Source of the DNA: Aliiroseovarius sp. Z3
GTDB taxonomy: Bacteria; Pseudomonadota; Alphaproteobacteria; Rhodobacterales; Rhodobacteraceae
Reading direction: 5' to 3'
NCBI RefSeq assembly: GCF_029105185.1
Contig: NZ_JAFMZK010000011.1
Span: 1 to 64,000, forward strand
DNA length: 64,000 bases
Below the pieces are notes generated by a model. The model ran no database searches and was not told where the DNA came from. It saw nothing but the letters and a program-made list of their open reading frames with translations. A program made the position numbers and the translations under genes. Shown piece by piece: positions 16,984-27,743 of the stretch. How positions within the stretch are numbered: the first letter of the stretch is position 1; each line of letters starts with the position of its first letter.

Positions 16984-18118
16984 ATGGCCAAGATCACACT
17001 TGATAACCTCGCGCATTCCTACCTGCCCAATCCGGGCAGCGAAGATGACTTTGCGCTGAAGGAACTGAACCATGACTGGACCGACGGCGAAGCCTATGCG
17101 GCTGGGCTCGTCGGGCTGTGGCAAGTCCACGCTGCTCAACATCATCTCGGGGCTTTTGCACCCGAGCCAGGGCCGCATCCTGTTTGATGGCAAGGACGTG
17201 ACACACGCCCCCACCGCCGAACGCAATATTGCCCAGGTGTTCCAGTTCCCGGTCGTCTACGACACGATGACCGTGCATGACAATCTTGCCTTCCCGCTGC
17301 GCAACCGTGGCAGGGACGAGAGCTATGTCGCGGAGCGCGTTCAGGAAATCGCCCGCATGATCGGCATGGAAGACATGCTGCGCAAAAAGGCGCGCGGTCT
17401 CACCGCCGATGCCAAGCAAAAGATTTCGCTGGGCCGTGGCATGGTGCGCAAGGACGTGAACGCGCTCTTGTTTGACGAGCCGCTGACCGTGATCGACCCG
17501 CATATGAAATGGGAACTGCGCACCCAGCTGAAGCAGCTGCACCATGATTTCGGGCACACCATGATCTACGTCACCCATGACCAGACCGAGGCGCTGACTT
17601 TCGCCGACAAGGTTGTGGTCATGTATGACGGTCGCGTTGTGCAGATCGGCACGCCCGAAGAGCTGTTCGAGCGTCCCGAGCATACTTTCGTCGGCTATTT
17701 CATCGGCTCGCCCGGCATGAACGTGATCCCGGCGCGGATCGACGGCAACAAGGCCTATGTGAACGGCTCCTATGTCGAGCTCGCGCAGGGCTACAAGCCG
17801 CTGGATGGCAAGGTCGAGATCGGCGTACGCCCGGAATTCGCGCGCCTGTCGCAGTCCGAAGGCCTGCCGGTCAAGGTGCGCCGTGTCGAGGATGTGGGCC
17901 GTCACAAGATCATCCGCGCCGAGTTCTTTGGCAGCGATATCAATATCATCGCGGGCGAAGACGACCATATCAGCGCTGATATGAACCGGGTCACATTCGA
18001 TGCGAACCGCGTCAATGTTTACGCCAATGACTGGCGCGTCAACGGGAGGCCGCGTGATGGAGGGCCGTCCGATCCTGACACCGCAACAGATCATGGAACG
18101 CCAGATCCAAATGGTTGA
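16984..18118 (+). pseudogene. glpT: Glycerol ABC transporter ATPase GlpT, frameshifted in the P-loop
   Basis: The start MAKITLDNLAHSYLPNPG is read from 16984, but continuity passes to the +1 frame near 17098-17104, just before the Walker A GSSGCGKSTLLN. A normal family member would read GEAYALLGSSGCGKS here; two bases appear to be missing. After the shift the ATPase is complete: FQFPVVYDTMTV (Q-loop), Walker B NALLFDEPLTVIDP, switch region YVTHDQTEAL, TOBE-like domain. The signature position reads LTADAKQKISLGRGMVRK. Every other operon gene is intact. Either a real inactivating deletion or a sequencing error. The frame overlaps the next small reading frame by 62 bp. Confidence 0.85.
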
Positions 18119-18191
18119 CCGTTTCCTCGATCAGGCATCCGCACAAATCGCGCGCCCCGTGGCGCACTCGTCCGGGGAGGGGGCGAAGTAA
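18057..18191 (+). CDS. Small translated frame between glpT and glpP (candidate)
   Basis: 44 residues, MEGRPILTPQQIMERQIQM..., mainly one amphipathic helix. It begins inside the 3' end of the glpT frame at a TGATG (18055-18059) and ends in TAATG, sharing one base with the start of glpP. These overlaps suggest translational coupling. A ribosome site GGGAGG lies at about 18043-18048. Not recognised; could be a short accessory subunit or a leader that couples permease translation. It could also be a fortuitous frame. Confidence 0.5.
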   Translation: MEGRPILTPQQIMERQIQMVDRFLDQASAQIARPVAHSSGEGAK

Positions 18192-19060
18192 TGGAAAAGA
18201 CAGTCAATCAAAAGGCATGGTTTCTCGTCTTGCCTGTGCTGCTTCTGGTGGCCTTTTCGGCGGTGATCCCGCTGATGACCGTGGTCAACTACTCGGTTCA
18301 GGACACGTTTGGAAACAACCAGTTCTTCTGGGCCGGGCTTGAATGGTTCGAAGAAATGCTGCGCTCGGAGCGCATGTGGGACGCGCTTGGCCGTCAGCTC
18401 ATGTTCTCGGGCATCATCCTGGCCATCGAGATCCCGCTGGGCATCTTCGTGGCGCTGAACATGCCGAAATCGGGCTTCTGGTCGTCCTTCTGCCTCGTGC
18501 TGATGTCGCTGCCGCTGCTCATTCCATGGAACGTGGTCGGCACGATCTGGCAGATCTTTGGTCGCGTCGATATCGGCCTGCTGGGCTACACGCTGGACGC
18601 GCTTGGCATCAACTACAACTACACGCAGGACATTCTAGCGGCCTGGGTCACGATCATCGTCATGGATGTATGGCACTGGACCTCGCTTGTGGCGCTGCTG
18701 GCCTTTGCCGGTCTGAAGTCGATCCCCGACGCCTATTATCAGGCGGCCAAGATCGACCAGGCGTCGCGCTGGAAGGTGTTCCGCTTCATCGAACTGCCCA
18801 AGATGATGGGCGTGCTGATGATCGCGATCCTCTTGCGCTTCATGGACAGCTTCATGATCTATACCGAGCCGTTCGTCGTCACCGGCGGTGGCCCCGGCAA
18901 CGCAACCACGCTGCTGTCGATCGACCTCGTCAAGATGGCGCTGGGACAGTTCGACCTTGGACCGGCCGCGGCCTTCTCGATCATGTATTTCCTCGTGATC
19001 CTTCTCATCTCCTGGGTGTTCTACACCGTGATGACCAACCTCGAAAAGCGGGAGGGCTGA
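18191..19060 (+). CDS. glpP: Glycerol ABC transporter permease GlpP
   Basis: 289 residues, six predicted membrane segments, starting with WFLVLPVLLLVAFSAVIPLM. The cytosolic EAA-type loop that docks on the ATPases is AAKIDQASRWKVFRFIELP. MalF/UgpA-type binding-protein-dependent permease. It starts at the TAATG overlap with the small frame and is followed by glpQ after 3 bp, so subunit stoichiometry is probably set by coupling. Confidence 0.95.
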   Translation: MEKTVNQKAWFLVLPVLLLVAFSAVIPLMTVVNYSVQDTFGNNQFFWAGLEWFEEMLRSERMWDALGRQLMFSGIILAIEIPLGIFVALNMPKSGFWSSFCLVLMSLPLLIPWNVVGTIWQIFGRVDIGLLGYTLDALGINYNYTQDILAAWVTIIVMDVWHWTSLVALLAFAGLKSIPDAYYQAAKIDQASRWKVFRFIELPKMMGVLMIAILLRFMDSFMIYTEPFVVTGGGPGNATTLLSIDLVKMALGQFDLGPAAAFSIMYFLVILLISWVFYTVMTNLEKREG

Positions 19061-19063
19061 TCC

Positions 19064-19915
19064 ATGGCCGATATGACCGTAAACCAATTCTCATCCCGCG
19101 GGCTGTCTCTGCCCAAGATCAACAGCAGTCTCGTGGTGATGACCCTCTATCTCCTGTTCCTTCTGCTGCCGATCTACTGGCTGCTGAACATGAGCCTGAA
19201 GACAAACACCGAGATCCTGAACGAGTTCACTCTGTTCCCGCGTGACCTGACATTCGCCAACTACGCCACGATCCTGACCGATCCGGCCTGGTACATGGGC
19301 TATGTGAATTCGCTGATCTACGTGACGCTGAACACGGTGATCAGCCTCGCGGTGGCGCTGCCTGCAGCCTATGCCTTCTCGCGCTATCACTTCATGGGCG
19401 ACAAGCACTTGTTCTTCTGGCTCTTGACCAACCGGATGGCACCGCCCGCGGTTTTCGCGCTGCCGTTCTTCCAGCTCTATTCGTCGGTGGGCCTCTTTGA
19501 CACCCATATCGCCGTGGCGCTGGCGCACTGCCTGTTCAACGTGCCGCTCGCGGTGTGGATTTTGGAAGGCTTCATGCGCGGCGTGCCCAAGGAGATCGAC
19601 GAGACCGCCTATATCGACGGCTACAGCTTTGGCGCCTTCTTCGTGAAGATCTTCACGCCGCTGATTGCCAGCGGAATCGGGGTCGCCGCGTTCTTCTGCT
19701 TCATGTTCTCATGGGTGGAACTGCTCTTGAGCCGCACGCTGACCACCGTGGATGCGAAACCCATCGCCGCGATCATGACCCGGACCCAAGGGGCATCGGG
19801 CATCGACTGGGGCGTGCTGGCGGCTGCCGGTATCCTGACCATCGTGCCCGGCGCGCTCGTGATCTACTTCGTCCGCAACTACATCGCCAAGGGCTTTGCC
19901 CTGGGTCGCGTGTAA
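19064..19915 (+). CDS. glpQ: Glycerol ABC transporter permease GlpQ
   Basis: 283 residues, MalG/UgpE-type second permease. Membrane segments begin at LVVMTLYLLFLLLPIYWLLN; EAA-like loop DETAYIDGYSFGAFFVKIFTP. Pairs with GlpP to form the glycerol channel. Assignment rests on position in the glpSTPQV order and family features. Confidence 0.95.
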   Translation: MADMTVNQFSSRGLSLPKINSSLVVMTLYLLFLLLPIYWLLNMSLKTNTEILNEFTLFPRDLTFANYATILTDPAWYMGYVNSLIYVTLNTVISLAVALPAAYAFSRYHFMGDKHLFFWLLTNRMAPPAVFALPFFQLYSSVGLFDTHIAVALAHCLFNVPLAVWILEGFMRGVPKEIDETAYIDGYSFGAFFVKIFTPLIASGIGVAAFFCFMFSWVELLLSRTLTTVDAKPIAAIMTRTQGASGIDWGVLAAAGILTIVPGALVIYFVRNYIAKGFALGRV

Positions 19916-19939
19916 GCCTGAAGAAAGGGAGGATTTCCA

Positions 19940-20212
19940 ATGGACTGGATGGCATGGACCTGGCCGACCGCGATCTTCTTCGCCGTCATCGCCTCGCTGC
20001 TGATCACCTTCACGGTGTTGGCCATTAAATTCCCGGAAACGCCCCGCACGGGCATTCTGCGGATCGAAACCACGAGGGGCGACCGGCTCTTCATCACCCT
20101 TCTGGGCTCGGCCTTTATCAATCTGGCCTGGCTCGGGATCGTTGGGGCGCAACAACCTTACGCCCTCATCGTCTGCCTGATCTACGCCGCCGCGGTGTTC
20201 CGCTGGGTGTAG
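19940..20212 (+). CDS. DUF2160 small membrane protein of glycerol ABC operons
   Basis: 90 residues with about three hydrophobic segments (FFAVIASLLITFTVLAI, FITLLGSAFINLAWLGIV, YALIVCLIYAAAVF) and a central TPRTGILRIETTRGDR loop. Matches the DUF2160 family of small membrane proteins that is found between glpQ and glpV in such operons. Preceded by AAAGGGAGG. Probably an accessory of the transporter, function not established. Confidence 0.88.
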   Translation: MDWMAWTWPTAIFFAVIASLLITFTVLAIKFPETPRTGILRIETTRGDRLFITLLGSAFINLAWLGIVGAQQPYALIVCLIYAAAVFRWV

Positions 20213-20300
20213 CCACAGGCACCCGTGGCCGGGACAGGAGGAGACCCGTCCACGTCTCGAACTTCCTCATTCATCGGTTCAAAATGGGAGGACAAAACCA

Positions 20301-22013
<1,713 letters not shown>

Positions 22014-22025
22014 GCCTTCCTCCCC

Positions 22026-22051
22026 GGTCGGGGCCCTACGGGGCCTCGGCC
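22026..22051 (+). terminator. G+C-rich hairpin after glpV
   Basis: GGTCGGGGCCC and GGGGCCTCGGCC around a short TAC-containing loop can pair with a few G-U or mismatched positions. No U tract; probably an attenuating or mRNA-stabilising structure between glpV and glpK. Confidence 0.35.
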
Positions 22052-22118
22052 AATTCAATCCCCCACAAACTCCGCACCGGTTCGGTGCATCGCTACATCG
22101 CTTTAAGGAGAGGCGGTC

Positions 22119-23597
22119 ATGACCCATATTCTGGCCATTGATCAGGGCACGACATCGACGCGGGCGATTGTGTATGACGCGGCAATGCAGGCCGTTGCTT
22201 CGGCGCAGGAAGAATTCCCCCAGTATTTCCCCGACAGCGGTTGGGTCGAGCATGACCCGGACGATCTCTGGGCGACCACGGCGGCGACCTGCCGGGCGGC
22301 CATCGAGAAATCCGGCGGAGCCGATATTGCCGCCATCGGCATCACCAACCAGCGCGAAACCACGCTGGTCTGGGACCGCGCCACGGGCAAGCCCATCCAC
22401 AATGCCATCGTCTGGCAGGACCGGCGCACCTCGTCCATGTGCAAGGCGCTGAAAGCCGATGGGTTCGAAGAGGTGGTGACAGACCGCACCGGGCTGTTGC
22501 TGGACCCGTATTTCAGCGGCACCAAGCTGGCGTGGATACTCGACAACGTTGAAGGTGCCCGCGCCCGGGCCGAGGCCGGAGAGCTGGTCTTTGGTACGGT
22601 CGATACATGGCTGGTCTGGAACCTGACCGGCGGCAAGCAGCATGTCACCGACGCCACCAATGCCGCGCGCACGATGCTGTATGACATCCGCAAAGGGCGC
22701 TGGTCACGGACGATTTGCGACCGGCTGAACATCCCCATGTCCATGCTTCCCGAGGTGCGCGACTGTGCCGCCGATTTCGGCGAAACGCGTGCCGATCTTT
22801 TCGGCCACCCGATCCCGATCCTGGGCATCGCGGGTGATCAGCAGGCGGCCACCGTGGGTCAGGCCTGTTTCGAACCGGGGATGTTGAAATCCACTTATGG
22901 AACGGGCTGTTTCGCGCTGATCAACACGGGCGACACGCCCGTTCGGTCACAAAACCGGCTGCTCACCACCATCGCCTATCAGCTGGACGGCAAGCCGACC
23001 TATGCGCTGGAAGGCTCGATCTTTATCGCCGGTGCCGTGGTGCAATGGTTGCGCGACGGGCTGAAGATCATCCGCGAGGCCAAGGAAACCCAACCGCTGG
23101 CAGACGTCGCAGATCCGGCTCAAAACGTGGTGCTTGTGCCGGCCTTCACCGGGCTGGGCGCGCCTTATTGGAACGCCGAATGCCGCGGGGCGGTGTTTGG
23201 CCTGACCCGCGGCTCTGGGCCTGAAGAGTTAGCCCGCGCGGCGCTGGAAAGCGTGGGCTACCAGACCCGCGATCTTCTGGCAGCGATGCAGGCGGATATG
23301 GGCGGGGCAAGCGACGCGGTGCTTCGGGTCGACGGCGGCATGAGCGCCTCGGATTACACGATGCAATTCCTCTCTGACATCATCGACGCCCGCGTGGACC
23401 GGCCCAAGGTGCTGGAAACCACCGCCCTTGGCGCGGCCTGGCTCGCAGGCAGTCGCGCCGGGATCTATCCCGACATGGACGGCTTCGCCGCGACCTGGGC
23501 GCTGGAGCGCAGCTTCGAGCCGTCGATGAGCTCCGAGGACCGCGACCGAAAATATGCCGCCTGGCAACGGGCCGTGAGCGCGACGATGAGTTTCTGA
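22119..23597 (+). CDS. glpK: Glycerol kinase
   Basis: 492 residues, close to the usual ~500. ATP-dependent phosphorylation of glycerol to sn-glycerol 3-phosphate in the cytosol. FGGY-family features: [13 protein letters not shown] (phosphate 1), [14 protein letters not shown] with the glycerol-contacting Arg-Glu, [43 protein letters not shown] and [16 protein letters not shown] upstream of ATG 22119. Completes import by trapping glycerol for GlpD. Confidence 0.97.
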   Translation: MTHILAIDQGTTSTRAIVYDAAMQAVASAQEEFPQYFPDSGWVEHDPDDLWATTAATCRAAIEKSGGADIAAIGITNQRETTLVWDRATGKPIHNAIVWQDRRTSSMCKALKADGFEEVVTDRTGLLLDPYFSGTKLAWILDNVEGARARAEAGELVFGTVDTWLVWNLTGGKQHVTDATNAARTMLYDIRKGRWSRTICDRLNIPMSMLPEVRDCAADFGETRADLFGHPIPILGIAGDQQAATVGQACFEPGMLKSTYGTGCFALINTGDTPVRSQNRLLTTIAYQLDGKPTYALEGSIFIAGAVVQWLRDGLKIIREAKETQPLADVADPAQNVVLVPAFTGLGAPYWNAECRGAVFGLTRGSGPEELARAALESVGYQTRDLLAAMQADMGGASDAVLRVDGGMSASDYTMQFLSDIIDARVDRPKVLETTALGAAWLAGSRAGIYPDMDGFAATWALERSFEPSMSSEDRDRKYAAWQRAVSATMSF

Positions 23598-23599
23598 TC

Positions 23600-24607
23600 A
23601 TGTCCGAACCGATCACCCTGCGCCGCTTCCTGACCCGCTATGCCGAGCCCGGCGGGCTTGATCCCAATCTCATTTTTCTGATCGAGGATATCGCCTCGGC
23701 CTGCCGTGTGATCGGCAACCGGCTGCGCAGCGCGGCGTTCGAAGGCAATCACGGCCTTGCCGGGGACACCAATGTGCAGGGCGAAGATCAGAAAAAGCTC
23801 GACGTGATCGCCGACGAGGTCTTTGCCCGGATCTGCGAAAGCTCGCCGCGTCTTGCCGCGCTGGTCAGCGAAGAGCGTGAAGACGCGGTCTGGCTCAAGG
23901 AGCCGGAGGGCGGCGATTATCTCCTGTTCTACGATCCGCTGGACGGATCCTCGAATATCGACGTGAACCTGTCGGTCGGCTCGATTTTTTCGATCTGTAC
24001 CGTGGGCACGGATGGCGACCGCGATGTGCTCAAGGCTGGGGACGCGCAGCACTGTTCGGGATACGCGATCTATGGCCCGACCATGATGCTGGTCCTGACC
24101 GTGGGCAGCGGCGTCTACGGGTTTTCCTGTGAATACGGCACCGGCGATTTCCGCTTGACCCATCCGCGCATGACGATCCCGGCGGAAACTTCCGAGTTCG
24201 CCATCAACGCCTCGCGCTATCGTCTATGGGACGCACCTGTGCGGCGCTATGTGGATGAATGCTCGGCTGGGATGACCGGCCCGTGCGGGCGCGATTTCAA
24301 CATGCGCTGGACCGCGTCGATGGTGGCCGAGGTGCACCGTATCCTGACGCGCGGCGGCGTGTTCCTCTACCCGGTAGATGACGGCAACCGCGCAGCAGGT
24401 GGAAAACTGCGTTTGCTCTACGAGGCTAGCCCGATGGCGCTTTTGGTGGAACAAGCGGGCGGCGCCGCCACGGACGGCCATAGTCGCATTCTCGATCTTC
24501 AGCCCACGGGCCATCATCAGCGCGTGCCGGTCATCCTTGGTTCCGCCAACGAGGTGGACCGAATTGCACAATATCATACTGCGGACGCCGGTTCGGCCGC
24601 GTCCTGA
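23600..24607 (+). CDS. fbp: Fructose-1,6-bisphosphatase, class I
   Basis: 335 residues. Hydrolyses fructose 1,6-bisphosphate to fructose 6-phosphate. The metal-binding signature FYDPLDGSSNIDVN is intact at about residue 113, with upstream SEEREDAVW and downstream GGVFLYPVD and RLLYEASPMALLVEQAGG. The start lies 2 bp after the glpK stop, so it is cotranscribed. Placement next to glpK and fba indicates that glycerol carbon entering as triose phosphate is driven towards hexose phosphate. Confidence 0.96.
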   Translation: MSEPITLRRFLTRYAEPGGLDPNLIFLIEDIASACRVIGNRLRSAAFEGNHGLAGDTNVQGEDQKKLDVIADEVFARICESSPRLAALVSEEREDAVWLKEPEGGDYLLFYDPLDGSSNIDVNLSVGSIFSICTVGTDGDRDVLKAGDAQHCSGYAIYGPTMMLVLTVGSGVYGFSCEYGTGDFRLTHPRMTIPAETSEFAINASRYRLWDAPVRRYVDECSAGMTGPCGRDFNMRWTASMVAEVHRILTRGGVFLYPVDDGNRAAGGKLRLLYEASPMALLVEQAGGAATDGHSRILDLQPTGHHQRVPVILGSANEVDRIAQYHTADAGSAAS

Positions 24608-24622
24608 GGAAAGGACCCTCCC

Positions 24623-25690
24623 ATGGCTCTCGTATCCCTTTGTCAGCTGCTCGATCACGCGGCGGAACATGATTACGCGCTGCCCGCGTTCAACGTGAAC
24701 AACATGGAGCAGATGCTGGCCATCATGGCAGCAGCGGACGCCACCCAAAGCCCGGTCATCATGCAGGCCAGCCGGGGGGCGCGCGCCTTTGCCAATGACA
24801 TCGTGCTGTCGCATCTGATCCGTGCCGCGATCGAGCTTTACCCGCATATCCCCGTCTGCATGCATCAAGACCACGGCAACGCGCCAGCCACCTGCCTGTC
24901 GGCGATCACCAACGGATTTTCCTCGGTCATGATGGATGGCTCGCTGAAAGCCGATGGCAAGACACCGACCACGTTTGAAGAGAATGTCGCGGTGACGGCC
25001 AAGGTGGTCGAAATGGCGCATCTGGTGGGTGTGTCGGTCGAGGGGGAGATCGGGCATCTGGGGTCGCTCGAAACCCTGCGCGGCGAGGCGGAGGACGGGC
25101 ACGGGTTCGAAGGGGCCTTGTCGCGTGAACAGCTCCTGACCGACCCGGAAGAAGCGGCCAAATTTGTGCGGCTGACCGGCGTCGATGCGCTGGCCGTGGC
25201 CATCGGGACATCGCACGGAGCCTACAAGTTCACCCGCAAACCCGATGGCGAGATCCTCGCGATTGACCGTTTGCGCGAGATTCATGCACGCTTGCCGGAC
25301 ACGCATCTGGTGATGCATGGCTCTTCCTCGGTGCCGCAGGATTTGCAGGATATCATCAACGCCCATGGCGGCGAGATTGCCCCGACATGGGGCGTACCGG
25401 TCGAGGAAATCCAGCAGGGCATCCGCTATGGCGTGCGCAAGGTCAACGTGGATACGGACCTGAGGCTGGCGCTGACCGGCGCGATCCGCACAGTCTTTGC
25501 CAAACATCCCGGTGAGTTCGATCCACGCAAATACCTCGCCCCCGGGATCGAGGCCATGTCCGCCGTCTGCCGCGACCGTTTCGAGCAATTCGGCAGCGTG
25601 GGCCATGCGCCGCGGATCAGGCCCATCGCCTTGTCAGACATGGCAGCGCATTATGTGCGCCAGGAAATCGGGAGCACCACCGCCGCATGA
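24623..25690 (+). CDS. fba: Fructose-bisphosphate aldolase, class II (Calvin-cycle subtype)
   Basis: 355 residues. Zinc-dependent condensation of DHAP and glyceraldehyde 3-phosphate. Motifs: ALPAFNVNNMEQ, HQDHGNAPATC (Zn ligand), MMDGSLKAD, VEGEIGHLGSLE, GTSHGAYKF, VMHGSSSVPQDL and KVNVDTDLRLA. The length and motif set match the class IIA group found in cbb operons. AAAGGA upstream; overlaps the next gene by ATGA. DHAP from GlpD is its substrate. Confidence 0.96.
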   Translation: MALVSLCQLLDHAAEHDYALPAFNVNNMEQMLAIMAAADATQSPVIMQASRGARAFANDIVLSHLIRAAIELYPHIPVCMHQDHGNAPATCLSAITNGFSSVMMDGSLKADGKTPTTFEENVAVTAKVVEMAHLVGVSVEGEIGHLGSLETLRGEAEDGHGFEGALSREQLLTDPEEAAKFVRLTGVDALAVAIGTSHGAYKFTRKPDGEILAIDRLREIHARLPDTHLVMHGSSSVPQDLQDIINAHGGEIAPTWGVPVEEIQQGIRYGVRKVNVDTDLRLALTGAIRTVFAKHPGEFDPRKYLAPGIEAMSAVCRDRFEQFGSVGHAPRIRPIALSDMAAHYVRQEIGSTTAA

Positions 25691-26826
25691 CGGGTTTTGC
25701 GCTGACCGCTCCGAACCGCACGATTTTCGGTCGTGACTGTCGTGTTACGACCGCGGATGAGATCGCACGGATAGGATCCCGTGTGTTGCTGGTTCGGGGA
25801 AGGTCGGTCTCCTGGGTTGACGAACTGGCAGCGGAATTGACCCGCTTGGGCGGTTCCCTGAAGATTGTGTGTTCAGCCGGAGAACCGGATCTGGACGACG
25901 TCCGTGATGCCGTTGCCATCGCCCGGGATCACAGGGCGGAGTGCATTGTCTCGGTCGGAGGCGGAGCGATAATCGACTTGGGCAAGGCAGTTGCCGGGCT
26001 CTGCGTGAGCGAGGGCGATCCCGCGGAATATCTTGAACAGGGCAACGCATCCCCGCGACAGCTGAACGAACCGTTGCCTTTCATTGCCATGCCGACAACC
26101 GCCGGAACCGGAGCCGAAGCGACGCGGAACGCGGTGATTGGCGTTCCTGAACTGGAGGCAAAGATCAGCCTTCGCGACCCGCGCCTCGTCCCGGACCTGG
26201 CGATCGTGGATCCCGCACTGACTGACGGGTCCCCCAAAAGTCTGACGCTGGCGAGCGGGCTGGACGCGATCACCCAGTTCATCGAAAGCTATCTGTGCAA
26301 CCGGGCCAATCCGGTGACGGACGCCCTGTGCGAGGCCAATATCCGACCGGCCATGGCCGCATTGCACAGGCTGATGGAAGGCGAAGATCCTCAGGCACGG
26401 GACACAATGGCGCGCGCAAGCTTTCTCAGCGGCATTGCGCTGGCGAATTCCGGCTTGGGGATCATACATGGTCTGGCCTCCGTCATCGGTGGGCGCGGTG
26501 CCCCCCATGGTGCTATCTGTGGCCGACTTCTGGCCCCTGGACTGACCGTAAATGCCGAAGCCCTGACGCGCCTATCCGCGGACACTGTGCGTTTTGACAA
26601 AGTGAACGGGTGGCTGGCCGATGGGCTTGGCGACCCCGGCGGGAGCGGAGCATCGGCCCTGCATTGCTTTATCGAGTCCAAAGGATTGCCGAGTTTGTGC
26701 GATTTAGGCATTGCCGAGTCAGAATTCGATAGTATCGCAAAGCTGAGCGCGTATGCTTCATCCACCAAAGCAAATCCCGTTGCGCTTGAACACGCAGACA
26801 TCTGTCGCATCTTGCAAATCGCCTGA
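25687..26826 (+). CDS. Iron-containing alcohol dehydrogenase family protein
   Basis: 379 residues. NAD(P)-binding part SVGGGAIIDLGKAVAG and TTAGTGAEATRNAVI, then the all-helical metal domain. Metal-ligand candidates are the Asp in SGLDAITQFIES and the His residues in LGIIHGLASVIGG and APHGAICG. The ligand His usually found four residues after the Asp is Gln here, so metal dependence may differ. Overlaps fba by ATGA, last gene of the operon. It may act on glycerol, dihydroxyacetone or another alcohol; substrate not deducible. Confidence 0.85.
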   Translation: MTGFALTAPNRTIFGRDCRVTTADEIARIGSRVLLVRGRSVSWVDELAAELTRLGGSLKIVCSAGEPDLDDVRDAVAIARDHRAECIVSVGGGAIIDLGKAVAGLCVSEGDPAEYLEQGNASPRQLNEPLPFIAMPTTAGTGAEATRNAVIGVPELEAKISLRDPRLVPDLAIVDPALTDGSPKSLTLASGLDAITQFIESYLCNRANPVTDALCEANIRPAMAALHRLMEGEDPQARDTMARASFLSGIALANSGLGIIHGLASVIGGRGAPHGAICGRLLAPGLTVNAEALTRLSADTVRFDKVNGWLADGLGDPGGSGASALHCFIESKGLPSLCDLGIAESEFDSIAKLSAYASSTKANPVALEHADICRILQIA

Positions 26827-27097
26827 ACGATGGGATCAAAAAGCAGCCCGTGAAAATTCGCATTGGTATGATTGTTGTCTCGGTCTGCTTCACGGGTCAG
26901 CCCGACATTCGAATCCCATTTCATACCGAAGTCACCGTGAATGATAACTTGCCTGACGAACGCATCCGAGTAATGGCGATATAGATCTCCCGGGAGATCA
27001 ATGTCTGCTTTGACGATCCCCTCAGGTGCATGCTGCGAAGCGGCGAACGACCGGATTCCGCCCGTTCGAGACGGTTTTGGATGAACTTCCTCCAACA
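26827..27097. other. Gap between the glycerol operon and the AbiE-type pair
   Basis: No credible gene. A leftward frame runs through it into the alcohol dehydrogenase but has no recognisable family and mostly shadows that gene. No strong terminator was found. Confidence 0.4.
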
Positions 27098-27143
27098 TTG
27101 ACTTTCAGAAAAACATATATTAGTTTCTGACAAGGAGGTAAGT
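27098..27143 (+). promoter_or_regulatory. Promoter/operator of the AbiE-type operon
   Basis: TTGACT at 27098-27103 is a possible -35 box. TCAGAAA (27105-27111) and TTTCTGA (27124-27130) form an inverted repeat around an AT-rich centre, a plausible autoregulatory operator for the antitoxin. AAGGAGG precedes the ATG. Confidence 0.5.
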
Positions 27144-27144
27144 C

Positions 27145-27741
27145 ATGATCACGTCGAAGATCAAACAACGCATCATCGGAAAAGGCCGCGGCGCAATCTT
27201 TGCACCGTCAGATTTTCTGGACATCGGGTCCCGCGCCAGCGTGGATCAGGCGTTGTCGCGTCTGGCGGATCAGGCGGTGATCCGACGCCTGACGCGGGGG
27301 CTCTATGACTATCCCAAGAAAAGCTCGCGCTTTGGCTATCTGTCGCCGTCCGCGGACGATGTCGCGCAGGCTGTGGCTCGCAAGGACAACCAGGTCCTGC
27401 AGCCCTCCCCTGCTATGGCGGCCAACCAGTTGGGGCTCTCCACCCAGGTGCCGTCCAAACCGACCTATATGACCGATGGCCCAACACGGGTCAAAACAAT
27501 CGGTCGGCAGGTGATCCAGTTCCGCAATGCCTCCTCCAAGACGCTAGTTGGTGCCGGCCAGAAAACCGGTGCCGTGTTTCAGGCGCTGCGTTATGTCGGC
27601 AAGGACCGGGTCGACGATCAGGTGATTGGCAAGTTGGCACGCTTGCTTGATGACAAGGATAGAGCTTTGCTTTCCAAGCAAAGCAAGCATGTGCCCGCTT
27701 GGATGCATCCTGTCGTGCAGCAGATCGTTGCGCACGCCTGA
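27145..27741 (+). CDS. DUF6088 / AbiEi-type antitoxin
   Basis: 198 residues. N-terminal winged helix (KIKQRIIGKGRGAIFAPSDF, ASVDQALSRLADQAVIRRLT, GLYDYPKK) followed by an alpha/beta domain, the DUF6088 layout seen in type IV toxin-antitoxin partners of AbiEii nucleotidyltransferases. As a family these bind their own promoter and neutralise the toxin. Strong ribosome site AAGGAGG. The toxin gene starts 3 bp after its stop. Confidence 0.88.
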   Translation: MITSKIKQRIIGKGRGAIFAPSDFLDIGSRASVDQALSRLADQAVIRRLTRGLYDYPKKSSRFGYLSPSADDVAQAVARKDNQVLQPSPAMAANQLGLSTQVPSKPTYMTDGPTRVKTIGRQVIQFRNASSKTLVGAGQKTGAVFQALRYVGKDRVDDQVIGKLARLLDDKDRALLSKQSKHVPAWMHPVVQQIVAHA

Positions 27742-27743
27742 GT

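Noticed and set aside
26391-27098. Leftward frame of about 235 codons
   Set aside because: Mostly antisense to the alcohol dehydrogenase and without a recognisable family.
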